From contig JAJKFL010000012.1 in NCBI GenBank assembly GCA_021186555.1, positions 25,277,710 to 25,341,709 of the forward strand: DNA of 64,000 nt, read 5' to 3'. The notes beneath the pieces were generated by a model that saw only the letters and a list, made by a program, of their open reading frames with translations, was not told the origin of the DNA and did not search any database. The position numbers and the translations under genes were made by a program. Shown piece by piece: positions 43,490 to 56,073 of this stretch (its first letter is position 1; every line of letters starts with the position of its first letter). The stretch is from Reticulitermes speratus. Its lineage: Eukaryota > Arthropoda > Insecta > Blattodea > Rhinotermitidae.

Positions 43490-46320
43490 GTTTGTGGTAA
43501 CAGTAGGCAGACTGTGTGAACACTGCCCTGCTGCTGTAGGTAGCACAGTAAATGGTAGACACTAGCAGACAGTCTCCGTTAGAACAGTAGATTAAGCTTG
43601 TAGTAAGTAGCAAAGTTGTACAGTAGGCAATGAACTCTGTAGCTGCTACAGCCTGTGTGACTAGTTTGCCCCCCGTTTACTAGCATTGAATTTGGTAGGT
43701 AAGTAGGAGACTTGACACTGCCTGTAGGTAGAAGTGAGAATTAACAGCTGCGATACACTGGAACGACACTGCCTCTGCTGGGTACAATAACTAGTAACAC
43801 TCCCGTAACAGAGACCAACAGCTTGCTTAGGTCACTACAACTATGAACATGCTTGTGGAAAGTAGGACTATTATCTGTAGGAAAGTAGGCAGCTAGGAAA
43901 TCCTTTGGACAGTAGCAGCTGACCCCTGCTTAGAGCACATGCATTGCTGCTTGCTGTAGGTAGCACAGTGCGATGAACACTGCCTTGCTGTAGTAGCCAG
44001 TAGGCGACTGTTGAACACTGCCGCTGCTTAGGTAGCACAGTAGGCAGACTGTGAACACGCTGTGCTGTAGTAGCACATAGCGCTTGTGAACACTGCTTGC
44101 GGGAGCCGTAGCAGACTTGTGACTGCCTGCTGTAGTAGCAAGTAGGCAGATATTGACACTGCCTGTGCTGTAGTACACAGTAGGAACTATGTGACACTGC
44201 CTGCTGTAGTAGACGTAGCAACTAGTGAACACTGCTGTGTAGGTAGACAGTAGCAGACTTGTGACATGCTTCGTAGTACACAGTAGGAACTGTGACACCT
44301 GCCTTATACACAGTAGGCAGATTGACACTGCTGTGCTGTAGTAGCACAGTAGCAGACTTGTGAAACTGCCCTGCTGCTGTAGGTAGCCAGTAGCAGACTG
44401 TAACACTCCCTGCTGTAGGTAGCACAGTAGCAACTTGTGACATGCGCTGTTAGTACACAGAGCAGACTTGTGAACACTGCCTGCTGCTGAGGTACACAGT
44501 AGCAGACTATGAAAGCTCGCTGAGGTAGCACAGTAGGCAACTGGACACTGCCTGCTGCTGTAGGTAGCACAGTAGGCGACATGTGAACACTCCTGCTCTG
44601 AGGTACACGTAGCAACTTGTGAACACTGCCTGCTGCTGTAGTACACAGTAGGCAGACTTGTGAACCTGCCTGCTGGTAGGACACAGTAGCAGACTATGTG
44701 AACACTGCCCTGCTGCTGTAGGTGCACAGTAGGCAGACTGTGACACTGCCCTGCTGCTGTAGGTAGCACAGTAGGCAGACTGTGAACATGCCCTGCTGCT
44801 GTAGTACAAGTGGCAGACATGTGACACTGCCCTGCGCTGTAGGTACACAGTAGGCAGACTATTGAACACTGCCTGGTGTAGTAGCAAGTAGCAGACATGG
44901 AACACGCCGTGCTGTGTACACAGTAGCAGACATGTGAAACGCCTGCTGTGTAGTACACAGTAGGCAGACTATGTAACCTGCCTCCTGTAGGTAGCCAGTA
45001 GGCAGACTATGTAACATGCCTGCGTAGGTAGCAATAGGCAGACTAGTGAACTGCCTTGCGTAGAGACTAGCAGACTTGTGAACACTGCCTCTCGAGGTAC
45101 ACAGTAGCAGACGTTGAACGCCCTGCTGCTGTAGGTAGACGTAGGCGACTTTGACACTGCCCGCTGCTTAGTAGCACAGTAGCAGACTTGTGAACACTGC
45201 CCTGTGCTGTAGTGCACAGTAGCAGACATGTGAACACTGCCTTGTGCGTAGGTACACAGTAGGAACTTGTGAACACTGCCTGTGCTGTAGGTCCGTAGGC
45301 AGACTATGTAACACGCCTCTGCTGTAGTAGCACAGTAGCAACTAGTACACTGCTGCGCTGTAGTACCGTAGGCAGACTATGTGAACATGCTTGCTGTAGT
45401 AGCACTAGCAATATTGACATGTTTGTAGTAAAGTAGGCAGACTAGTGAAACTGCTCTGCGTAGGTGCACATAGGCAACTTGTGAACACTCCTGCTGCTGT
45501 AGGTAGCACAGTAGCAGACTTGTGAACATGCCCTCTGCTGTAGTAGCACAGTAGCAGACTGTGTGAACACTGCCTGCTGTAGTAGCACAGTGCAGACTGT
45601 GTGAACCTGCCCGCTGCTGTAGGTAGCACAGTAGGCAACTTTGAACATGCTGCTGCTGTAGGTAGCACAGTAGGCAGACATGTGAACACTGCCCTGCTGC
45701 TGTAGGTACACAGTAGCAACTATGTGAACCTGCTGTGCGTAGTAGCACCAGTAGGACAGACAATGAACACTGCCTGCTGCTGTAGGTAGCACAGTAGGCG
45801 ACTATGTAACACTGCTCTCTGTAGGTAGCACAGTAGGCAGACTTGTGAACACTGCCTGCTGTAGGTGCACAGTAGGCAACTATGTGAACACTGCTGCTGC
45901 TGTAGGTACACAGTTAGGCAGACTTGTGAACACTGCCCTGCTGTGTAGACAGTAGGCAGACTATGTGAACACTGCCTGCTGCTGTAGGTAGCACAGTAGG
46001 CAGACTATGTGAACACTGCCTGCTGCTAGTAGAAGTAGGCAGACTATGTGAACACTCCCTTGTGTAGGTAGCACAGTAGGCAGACTATGTGACACTGCCC
46101 TTCTGTAGGTAGCACAGTAGGCAGACTATGTGAACACTGCCTGTGCTGTAGGTAGCACAGTAGGCAGACTTGTGAACACTCCTGCTGCTGTAGGTAGCAC
46201 AGTAGGCAGACTATGTGAACATGCCCTTGCTGTAGGTGCACAGTAGGCAGCTGTGACACTGCTGCGTAGAGCAGTAGGCAGACTGTGTGAACACTGCCTG
46301 TGCTGTAGGTAGCACAGTAG
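43490..46320. repeat. 45-bp satellite, irregular left part
   Basis: Recognisable units of the same 45-bp satellite as 46321-51493, but almost every unit has several single-base losses (GTAGC for GTAGGC, GAACTG for GAACACTG, and so on). Substitutions are fewer than deletions. The spacing therefore wanders and many short, frame-hopping minus open frames result. Deletion-biased noise of this type is typical of unpolished long-read consensus; true decay is the alternative. Confidence 0.9.
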
Positions 46321-49300
46321 GCAGACTATGTGAACACTGCCTGCTGCTGTAGGTAGCACAGTAGGCAGACTATGTGAACACTGCCCTGCTGCGTAGGTAG
46401 CACAGTAGGCAGACTTGTGAACCTGCCCTGCTGCTGTAGGTAGCACAGTAGGCAGACTATGTGAACACTGCCCTGCTGCTGTAGGTAGCACAGTAGGCAG
46501 ACTATGTGAACACTTCCTTGCTGCTGTAGGTAGCACAGTAGGCAGACTATGTGAACACTGCCCTGCTGCTGTAGGTAGCACAGTAGGCAGACTTGTGAAC
46601 ACTCTGCTGCTGTAGGTAGCACAGTAGGCAGACTATGTGAACACTGCCCTGCTGCTGTAGGTAGCACAGTAGGCAGACTATGTGAACACTGCTCTGCTGC
46701 TGTAGGTAGCACAGTAGGCAGACTATGTGAACACTGCCCTGCTGCTGTAGGTAGCACAGTAGGCAGACTATGTGAACACTGCCCTGCTGCTGTAGGTAGC
46801 ACAGTAGGCAGACTATGTGAACACTGCCCTACTGCTGTAGGTAGCACAGTAGGCAGACTATGTGAACACTGCCTTGCTGTAGGTAGCACAGTAGGCAGAC
46901 TATGTGAACACTGCCCTACTGCTGTAGGTAGCACAGTAGGCAGACTGTGTGAACACTGCCCTGCTGCTGTAGGTAGCACAGTAGGCAGACTGTGTGAACA
47001 CTGCCCTGCTGCTGTAGGTAGCACAGTAGGCAGACTGTGTGAACACTGCCCTGCTGCTGTAGGTAGCACAGTAGGCAGACTATGTGAACACTGCCCTGCT
47101 GCTGTAGGTAGCACAGTAGGCAGACTATGTGAACACTGCCTTGCTGCTGTAGGTAGCACAGTAGGCAGACTGTGTGAACACTGCCCTGCTGCTGTAGGTA
47201 GCACAGTAGGCAGACTATGTGAACACTGCCCTGCTGCTGTAGGTAGCACAGTAGGCAGACTATGTGAACACTGCCTTGCTGCTGTAGGTAGCACAGTAGG
47301 CAGACTATGTGAACACTGCTTTGCTGTAGGTAGCACAGTAGGCAGACTATGTGAGCACTGCCCTTCTGTAGGTAGCACAGTAGGCAGACTATGTGAACAC
47401 TGCCCTGCTGCTGTAGGTAGCACAGTAGGCAGACTATGTGAACACTTCCTTGCTGCTGTAGGTAGCACAGTAGGCAGACTATGTGAACATTGCCCTGCTG
47501 CTGTAGGTAGCACAGTAGGCAGACTGTGTGAACACTGCCTTGCTGTAGGTAGCACAGTAGGCAGACTGTGTGAACACTGCCCTGCTGCTGTAGGTAGCAC
47601 AGTAGGCAGACTATGTGAACACTGCCCTGCTGCTGTAGGTAGCACAGTAGGCAGACTATGTGAACACTGCCCTGCTGCTGTAGGTAGCACAGTAGGCAGA
47701 CTATGTGAACCCTGCCCTGCTGCTGTAGGTAGCACAGTAGGCAGACTATGTGAACACTGCCCTGCTGTAGGTAGCACAGTAGGCAGACTATGTGAACACT
47801 GCCGTGCTGCTGTAGGTAGCACAGTAGGCAGACTATGTGAACACTGACCTGCTGTAGGTAGCACAGTAGGCAGACTATGTGAACACTGCCCTGCTGTAGG
47901 TAGCACAGTAGGCACACTATGTGAACACTGCCCTGCTGCTGTAGGTAGCACAGTAGGCAGACTATGTGAACACTGCCTTGCTGCTGTAGGTAGCACAGTA
48001 GGCAGACTGTGTGAACACTGCCCTGCTGCTGTAGGTAGCACAGTAGGCAGACTGTGTGAACACTGCCCTGCTGCTGTAGGTAGCACAGTAGGCAGACTAT
48101 GTGAACACTGCCCTGCTGTAGGTAGCACAGTAGGCACACTATGTGAACACTGCCCTGCTGCTGTAGGTAGCACAGTAGGCAGACTATGTGAACACTGCCC
48201 TGCTGCTGTAGGTAGCACAGTAGGCAGACTATGTGAACACTGCCCTACTGCTGTAGGTAGCACAGTAGGCAGACTATGTGAACACTGTCCTGCTGCTGTA
48301 GGTAGCACAGTAGGCAGACTGTGTGAACACTGCCTTGCTGCTGTAGGTAGCACAGTAGGCAGACTATGTGAACACTGCCCTGCTGCTGTAGGTAGCACAG
48401 TAGGCAGACTGTGTGAACACTGCCCTGCTGCTGTAGGTATCACAGTAGGCAGACTGTGGTAACACTGCCTTGCTGATGTAGGTAGCACAGTAGGCAGACT
48501 ATGTGAACACTGCCCTGCTGCTGTAGGTAGCACAGTAGGCAGACTGTGTGAACACTGCCCTGCTGCTGTAGGTAGCACAGTAGGCAGACTATGTGAACAC
48601 TGCCCTGCTGCTGTAGGTAGCACAGTAGGCAGACTATGTGAACACTGCCCTGCTGCTGTAGGTAGCACAGTAGGCAGACTATGTGAACACTGCCCTGCTG
48701 CTGTAGGTAGCACAGTAGGCAGACTATGTGAACACTGCCCTGCTGCTGTAGGTAGCACAGTAGGCAGACTATGTGAACACTGCCCTACTGCTGTAGGTAG
48801 CACAGTAGGCAGACTATGTGAACACTGCCTTGCTGTAGGTAGCACAGTAGGCAGACTATGTGAACACTGCCCTACTGCTGTAGGTAGCACAGTAGGCAGA
48901 CTGTGTGAACACTGCCCTGCTGCTGTAGGTAGCACAGTAGGCAGACTGTGTGAACACTGCCCTGCTGCTGTAGGTAGCACAGTAGGCAGACTGTGTGAAC
49001 ACTGCCCTGCTGCTGTAGGTAGCACAGTAGGCAGACTATGTGAACACTGCCCTGCTGCTGTAGGTAGCACAGTAGGCAGACTATGTGAACACTGCCTTGC
49101 TGCTGTAGGTAGCACAGTAGGCAGACTGTGTGAACACTGCCCTGCTGCTGTAGGTAGCACAGTAGGCAGACTATGTGAACACTGCCCTGCTGCTGTAGGT
49201 AGCACAGTAGGCAGACTATGTGAACACTGCCTTGCTGCTGTAGGTAGCACAGTAGGCAGACTATGTGAACACTGCTTTGCTGTAGGTAGCACAGTAGGCA

Positions 49301-51493
49301 GACTATGTGAGCACTGCCCTTCTGTAGGTAGCACAGTAGGCAGACTATGTGAACACTGCCCTGCTGCTGTAGGTAGCACAGTAGGCAGACTATGTGAACA
49401 CTTCCTTGCTGCTGTAGGTAGCACAGTAGGCAGACTATGTGAACATTGCCCTGCTGCTGTAGGTAGCACAGTAGGCAGACTGTGTGAACACTGCCTTGCT
49501 GTAGGTAGCACAGTAGGCAGACTGTGTGAACACTGCCCTGCTGCTGTAGGTAGCACAGTAGGCAGACTATGTGAACACTGCCCTGCTGCTGTAGGTAGCA
49601 CAGTAGGCAGACTATGTGAACACTGCCCTGCTGCTGTAGGTAGCACAGTAGGCAGACTATGTGAACCCTGCCCTGCTGCTGTAGGTAGCACAGTAGGCAG
49701 ACTATGTGAACACTGCCCTGCTGTAGGTAGCACAGTAGGCAGACTATGTGAACACTGCCGTGCTGCTGTAGGTAGCACAGTAGGCAGACTATGTGAACAC
49801 TGACCTGCTGTAGGTAGCACAGTAGGCAGACTATGTGAACACTGCCCTGCTGTAGGTAGCACAGTAGGCACACTATGTGAACACTGCCCTGCTGCTGTAG
49901 GTAGCACAGTAGGCAGACTATGTGAACACTGCCTTGCTGCTGTAGGTAGCACAGTAGGCAGACTGTGTGAACACTGCCCTGCTGCTGTAGGTAGCACAGT
50001 AGGCAGACTGTGTGAACACTGCCCTGCTGCTGTAGGTAGCACAGTAGGCAGACTATGTGAACACTGCCCTGCTGTAGGTAGCACAGTAGGCACACTATGT
50101 GAACACTGCCCTGCTGCTGTAGGTAGCACAGTAGGCAGACTATGTGAACACTGCCCTGCTGCTGTAGGTAGCACAGTAGGCAGACTATGTGAACACTGCC
50201 CTACTGCTGTAGGTAGCACAGTAGGCAGACTATGTGAACACTGCCCTGCTGTAGGTAGCACAGTAGGCACACTATGTGAACACTGCCCTGCTGCTGTAGG
50301 TAGCACAGTAGGCAGACTATGTGAACACTGCCCTGCTGCTGTAGGTAGCACAGTAGGCAGACTATGTGAACACTGCCCTACTGCTGTAGGTAGCACAGTA
50401 GGCAGACTATGTGAACACTGCCCTGCTGTAGGTAGCACAGTAGGCAGACTATGTGAACACTGCCCTGCTGCTGTAGGTAGCACAGTAGGCAGACTATGTG
50501 AACACTGCCCTGCTGCTGTAGGTAGCACAGTAGGCAGACTATGTGAACACTGCCCTGCTGCTGTAGGTAGCACAGTAGGCAGACTATGTGAACACTGCCC
50601 TGCTGCTGTAGGTAGCACAGTAGGCAGACTATGTGAACACTGCCCTGCTGCTGTAGGTAGCACAGTAGGCAGACTATGTGAACACTGCCCTGCTGCTGTA
50701 GGTAGCACAGTAGGCAGACTATGTGAACACTGCCCTGCTGCTGTAGGTAGCACAGTAGGCAGACTATGTGAACACTGCCCTGCTGTAGGTAGCACAGTAG
50801 GCAGACTATGTGAACACTGCCCTACTGCTGTAGGTAGCACAGTAGGCAGACTATGTGAACACTGCCCTGCTGTAGGTAGCACAGTAGGCACACTATGTGA
50901 ACACTGCCCTGCTGCTGTAGGTAGCACAGTAGGCAGACTATGTGAACACTGCCCTGCTGCTGTAGGTAGCACAGTAGGCAGACTATGTGAACACTGCCCT
51001 ACTGCTGTAGGTAGCACAGTAGGCAGACTATGTGAACACTGCCCTGCTGTAGGTAGCACAGTAGGCAGACTATGTGAACACTGCCTGCTGTAGGTAGCAC
51101 AGTAGGCAGACTATGTGAACACTGCCTTGCTGTAGGTAGCACAGTAGGCAGACTATGTGAACACTGCCCTGCTGCTGTAGGTAGCACAGTAGGCAGACTG
51201 TGTGAACACTGCCCTGCTGCTGTAGGTAGCACAGTAGGCAGACTATGTGAACACTGCCTTGCTGTAGGTAGCACAGTAGGCAGACTATGTGAACACTGCC
51301 CTGCTGCTGTAGGTAGCACAGTAGGCAGACTATGTGAACACTGCCCTGCTGTAGGTAGCACAGTAGGCAGACTATGTGAACACTGCCCTGCTGCTGTAGG
51401 TAGCACAGTAGGCAGACTATGTGAACACTGCCTTGCTGTAGGTAGCACAGTAGGCAGACTATGTGAACACTGCCCTGCTGCTGTAGGTAGCAC
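46321..51493. repeat. 45-bp satellite, regular part
   Basis: Unit AGGTAGCACAGTAGGCAGAC followed by TATGTGAACACTGCCCTGCT and GCTGT: 45 bp, with a 42-bp form missing one GCT. Variants include TGTGTG for TATGTG, CTACTG for CTGCTG and CACAC for CAGAC. A block of about 1.6 kb occurs twice at an offset of 1956 bp (46692-48287 and 48648-50243). Since 45 and 42 are multiples of three, a 1577-codon minus frame stays open; a second minus frame also stays open for 407 codons in each block. These are not genes. Confidence 0.97.
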
Positions 51494-51530
51494 ATTCTTT
51501 CCAAATGTATGACCTTCGTATAAAATTGGA

Positions 51531-51700
51531 GCCGGGATGGCATAGTCAGTACAGGGACTGAAGCTGCGGTCTGGGCGACCGACTAATCATGGTTCGATTC
51601 CCAGCAGGAACAAGAGATTTGTCTTCTCCAGAGCTTCTGTACAATCTCTGCGGCTTTCCCGGGTACCAGGAAGTTTCTTTCACCAGGGTTAGAACGGCAG
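51531..51700 (+). mobile_element. tRNA-headed SINE, fourth family
   Basis: GGCATAGTCAGTACAGGGAC serves as the A-box arm and ATGGTTCGATTCCCAGCAGG as the T arm, with an extended region between them. The body includes CTGCGGCTTTCCCGGGTACC. It starts some 35 bp beyond the satellite. The right boundary is unclear, possibly to about 51880. Confidence 0.55.
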
Positions 51701-52195
51701 GGGCGTGAATATGACCATTCACCTGAATCTAGTGCCGAGATTAAGAATGAGTGGAGCTATGCCGTTGCTGCCCCATATGCTTTGTTGGTATACAGGAGTT
51801 CAACATTCCGTATCACGTACGTTTCTTGGTACCGACGTACCAAGATACAGGCTTCATGTACCAGAATACAGTAATGTGCATAGTCACCACCGTCTGTAGA
51901 TCGACTTTTGCAAATTGCTATATGAAGTAATGTGGAAATTGCTGTCTAAGTGCAGACATCTTTATGAGAGCAACTGATAACATACGGATTATATAGAATT
52001 GTTGCGAAAGAGGATGGATGTTGGTGACCTTAGGGAAGGAAATGAGTAATGATTAACCTTGTGCAGACTGATAGTCTAAAATTATATGTATAAATTGTTT
52101 TACACACCACAGAGAAGACAGTATATCCATTACAGGTATTAATTAATTTTGTTTTGTATTATGGTCGGTGATTATTTTGAGAATCATACGGAGCA
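51701..52195. other. unassigned or SINE body remainder
   Basis: A 64-codon plus frame (51705-51899) overlaps the possible SINE body. No other signal. Confidence 0.35.
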
Positions 52196-52467
52196 CATAA
52201 ATACATTTTTTTTCTATGTCGCAACAGCCCCTTGGGGGCCTAGGCCTCCTTATTATCGAGGCTTCACGATCACACACAGACACACCACACTCGGTAGGAC
52301 TCCTCTGGACGGGTGATCAGCTCGTCGCAGTGACCTCTACCTCACAACACACAACACTCACAACAGACAGACATCCATGCCCCCAGCGGGATTCGAACCC
52401 ACAATCCCAGCAAGCGAGCGGTCGCAGACCCACGCCTTATACCGCGCGGCCACTGGTATAATACATT
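52196..52467 (-). mobile_element. Leu-like SINE, full-length
   Basis: Minus-strand head GCGCGGTATAAGGCGTGGGT and GTGGGTTCGAATCCCGCTGG, body matching 19601-19861, 3' tail GGAGGCCTAGGCCCCCAAGG, then an A-rich end (the T run at 52207-52213 on the plus strand). Flanks CATAAATACATT and ATAATACATT look like a slightly eroded target duplication. Confidence 0.88.
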
Positions 52468-53030
52468 GTGTGATAAAATGCAGAGTTCCTTCATGTTACG
52501 TGCTGGTGGGGCATATAGTTACCACTGGTCTTTGAACGGCCTGTGTTTAATTTCATGTTACTTGGTGGTTAGTATTTCAGTACGGAGACTGTCTTAAGAC
52601 TAGCCGATAACAATCTTTAGAAGGAAATAAATGTTGGTGACATTTGTGAACGTAAGGAAGGGCTCAATTTCTCAACGAATGCTAAAATAACTTGTTCTTC
52701 TGCCGCACAATGCCATGTACGTCACAAATACGATGACCTGTATTACCACGTTAAAAGTACCAACACAATTCTGAACTCACGAGAGGGGAAGCAATTTTAT
52801 TATTAATCTTATTCAAGTTGGCAGACATTGATTCTCTCACTTCCTTTATTCAGCTACGGAGTGAAAAAACGCCCGAGTTTGTATAGAAAGTGCGATCGAG
52901 ATCCGTCTTGCAGCGGCGGCTCTTACACAAGGGTTACCAGTTGTAGGAGTTCGTGAGTTGCGTGATATTATTTGTACGTATTATAGGTCTGGATGAAAGA
53001 GATAGTTATTTGTTAGTTTTATTAGTTAGT
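52468..53030. other. unassigned; scrap with TATAGTTACCACTGG at about 52513
   Basis: The scrap resembles the TATAGTAACC block that flanks the 114-bp array. Otherwise nothing is recognised. Confidence 0.35.
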
Positions 53031-53712
53031 TATATTTGTTACTGTCGCCCTCGGTGGACTAGTGGTTAGCGTGCTCGCCACTGGACCCAAGGTTCGCGGG
53101 TTCGATCCCGACCGAGGTCGATGGATTTTTAAGGGTGATAAAAATCCGGAGCACCACTTCCTTCGGAGGGGAAGTAAAGCCGTCGGTCCCATGTCGTAGA
53201 TTTAATAATAATAATAACCATGGCTCAACAGCCCTATATGGGCCCGGGCCTCCTCTTGCCTCCTTTTTTCGAGGTTACTAAGTCGTGCGCATTCGTGGCA
53301 GTTGGTGACTGGCCAACTAGCCGCGCTAGTGTTCTATCGATCCTGATGTGCCCGTCAGAGCCATCTGGTAGGCAGTCAGGAGACTTGGATGAGAAATGGA
53401 GGCTAATTTAGCTTACGTAACATTTCTATTCATGCCCGTAAGGTTCTTTTACATGCCGTAGATTTACGGCATGTAAAAGAACCTAACGGGCATGAATAGA
53501 AATGTTTTGTAAGCAAAATTCAACCCCAATTTCTCAACAGATGGCTCTGGCGGTCACATCAGGATCGATAGAACAGCAGCGCGGCCAGTTGGCCAGTCAC
53601 CAACTGCCACGAATGCACAGGACCCAGTAACCTCGGAAAGGGGAGGCCCAAGCCCATATAGGGCTGTTGAGCCACGGTTATTATTATTATTATTATTATT
53701 ATATTTATTACT
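53031..53712 (+). mobile_element. SINE interrupted by an inverted copy of its own 3' half
   Basis: The outer SINE runs 53044-53204 and resumes at 53466-53699, flanked by TATATTTGTTACT and TATATTTATTACT. Its head GTGGACTAGTGGTTAGCGTG and CGGGTTCGATCCCG is tRNA-like, with a perfect seven-pair acceptor stem (CCTCGGT/ACCGAGG). The inner copy, 53205-53450 on the minus strand, is flanked by CATGTCGTAGATTTA (53190-53204) and CATGCCGTAGATTTA (53451-53465). The result is a palindrome centred on 53461-53464. Tails are ATT repeats. The 3' end GGAGGCCCAAGCCCATATAG is shared with the Leu-like SINEs. Confidence 0.88.
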
Positions 53713-55052
53713 CCGTATTTTATTTGATATTACGTGATGCCACTGTCTTCCGATTGCATTACATTTAACGGCAGACATGGCTGATCTACAGTTCTAAATC
53801 ATGAAGTGGGAGAAACGTATTATATACGACTTATATGAATTATACCCTTCAGAATGTGTGTTTTGTATTGTCGTCGTATGATTTATATCCTGACAATCAA
53901 AAGTGAATCTAAAAATATTATCGGATAGGTCCAGGAGAATCAGTGCGCACTAAACACACCTACTCTTTTTTTAATTAGGACATAATTAGATTCGTAAAAT
54001 TCAAACAATACCATAATTTGCTTCTAAGTCGGGTAATAATTTGGTGTCCATTTTCTTACAGAACTAAATATATTTGCAGCTCAGTCTGGCGAAGAAAGAG
54101 GCTGTAAACTCTTCTCTATTTTTCTGTCAACAAAAAACACGTTCTAATTCGCTCACAGAATTGTTTTCCGTGTCCCGCTGTAAAGCGGCTTAGGATCGCT
54201 CGTAATCGGGGAGGCGTTCAAAAAATATGCCACAACGCGTCTGACACGGGCGGGAATTTATAGTATTAGTAAAATGTGATACCTGTTGTCGTAGTCGTAC
54301 TCATAGCATACGTTGCCGCAGCCACATCACGCAGTGACACTCTGTGGCTTACCACGGTAATATCTGCAGACCAATGAGTTCACGTGTCAACCGAGATGGA
54401 ACCAAGGTTCTTCGCGAAACACAGCGGGTGTGGGGTTCTGCTTTTGTCCCATCGTACACTCCACGAAGGTATCAGTTGACAAAAGTGACTTCTTTTAGGA
54501 ACTGTTACATGTATTTAGCCTGTGATTTATAAAGAGACACGCCATTCTGAACTGGGTTGCTGATTGCGTCTAATGATGCGTACAGATCCAACAAGATAGC
54601 TACGATGAGGCGCGTGTGGAGAGGCTGTATTTTATACGATAAGCATGCCGACAGGAAGTGACGAGCTATATTGGTCATATAAAATGAAGTCTCTGTTCAA
54701 AATATATTTGTAGCGCATATTAGATAGAAATATTTACACTCTGTCATCTCATAAGATATATCTGCTGTGTTTTATAACATTTTTCATAGAAATTGCTGTA
54801 AGGAATACGCATGTTTTGAAAGTTATATCTCTGCTGTTTTGTTCATACCGAATTCCATGAAAGGCCGGTTGATTCATAAATATTAGGTTACCATATTAAA
54901 CTCCTTCGCTTTTTTCTATTAAAATTTTCACAGAATTGCTGTAAGGAGTCTGCATTCTTTGAAATCTGTCTGTCGGCATCATGTTAATGCTGAATGCCAC
55001 GAGAAGCCAGTTAATTGATGAACACTAGGTATAGCTCAAAACACAAGCCTGC

Positions 55053-55056
<4 letters not shown>
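53713..55056. other. unassigned sequence
   Basis: No recognised gene or repeat. The 54344-54532 plus frame has no domain I can name. Confidence 0.4.

Positions 55057-55094
<38 letters not shown>
55057..55094. repeat. TA microsatellite
   Basis: An uninterrupted TA run of about 19 units. Confidence 0.95.
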
Positions 55095-55096
<2 letters not shown>

Positions 55097-55341
55097 ACAC
55101 GTCACATTTTTGTGATTAAAATACAAAATTCGTTATAAAAGTTACTCAATCAAGAGATACACTTATACATGTTATGGTGTGTTTCATGCAATGGTAATGT
55201 GACTTTTGCTCAGCGCTGTATTTGGTTGTATCATCAGAGGGTTGCAATTAGTGTACACACGGTAGAGACCGGCGACTTGCTACAGGCGTGAGAGTGCAAC
55301 TAGTTTTGTATCTTGCGTGTTACCATTGCGTTTTGTATTTT

Positions 55342-55840
55342 AGGCACGTTCGGAAAAGTGTGAAACTATTACTAGCCTCGTCATGTCTGTCCTTCTGTCC
55401 GTCACTCCGCCCGCAAGGAACAAGTCGGGCCCCACTGGACGGATTTTAATGAAATTTGATTTTTGAGCGTTTTTTTCAAATTCAGTCGAGAGAAATTCAA
55501 TTTTTATTACAATCCGGCAAAAATAACGGGTACTTTGCATGAAGACCTCTGTACGTTTATGATAATATCTCGCTGAATTATTCTTAGAGCAATACATATT
55601 TCAGACAAGAGTTGTAGAGGAAATCAAAACACACGTTTTATGCTCAATATATTTTTTTCTGAAAATCACAGCGTTTATGAGATAATGTGGAAAAGTATGG
55701 TACAGCCAGACAGGCCACAGATGACAATATAATACGGCGCATGCGCTTTGCGTGCTGGATAACTAAGGCTACAGACACACACTCATAATATGTAATACTT
55801 ATTGCTTTTTCACGGCAACAATGGTTACGCGAACGCGCCT
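55342..55840 (+). mobile_element. GGCGCGTTCGC element, best uninterrupted copy
   Basis: About 499 bp, beginning AGGCACGTTCGGAAAAGTG and ending GGTTACGCGAACGCGCCT, so the ends are roughly inverse. Blocks in order: a GTCTGTC/GTCCGTC tract, CCCACTGGACGGATTTTAAT, CGTTTATGAGATAATGTGG, GCCAGACAGGCCACAGATGA, GGCGCATGCGCTTTGCGTGC. Other copies: 2288, 10660, 34278 and 60355. No coding frame is seen; the superfamily is unknown to me. Confidence 0.75.
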
Positions 55841-55920
55841 CAATGTTAGGTTATGCGTACATTGCGTGTCTTGTAACATGTGTTGTACTTAATGCGTAAT
55901 GTAGTGCTCATTGTACATTC

Positions 55921-56073
55921 TATTCTAGTATCAGGATCTTCAATAGCTTACCGTGTAATATCAAAAATCTTAAGAATGAAAAGGCACAATTTAAAGCAGC
56001 ACTAAGAAGATACTTAAATGCACACTCCTTTCACTCTGTAGATGAATTTCTTTTGAGTACTGTTAACCTATAA
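55921..56073 (+). pseudogene. LINE reverse-transcriptase extreme C-terminus, third family
   Basis: 51 codons read YSSIRIFNSLPCNIKNLKNE, KAQFKAALRRYLNAHSFHSV and DEFLLSTVNL, then a stop. I-x-x-FN-x-LP-x-x-IK, the QFK-x-L-x-x-YL block and HSFYSVDEFL are the usual tail of Jockey-like and related LINE reverse transcriptases. 5'-truncated. The 3' UTR continues to the tetranucleotide tail at 56197. Confidence 0.8.

Noticed and set aside
46326..51059. 1577-codon minus-strand open frame
   Set aside because: Generated by 45- and 42-bp satellite units lacking stops in that frame. No domain, no unique flanks and a second frame is also open over long stretches.
53044..53118. Functional tRNA gene
   Set aside because: Acceptor stem and A/B boxes look good, but the T arm is one base short and the sequence continues into a SINE body with target duplications around the whole element.
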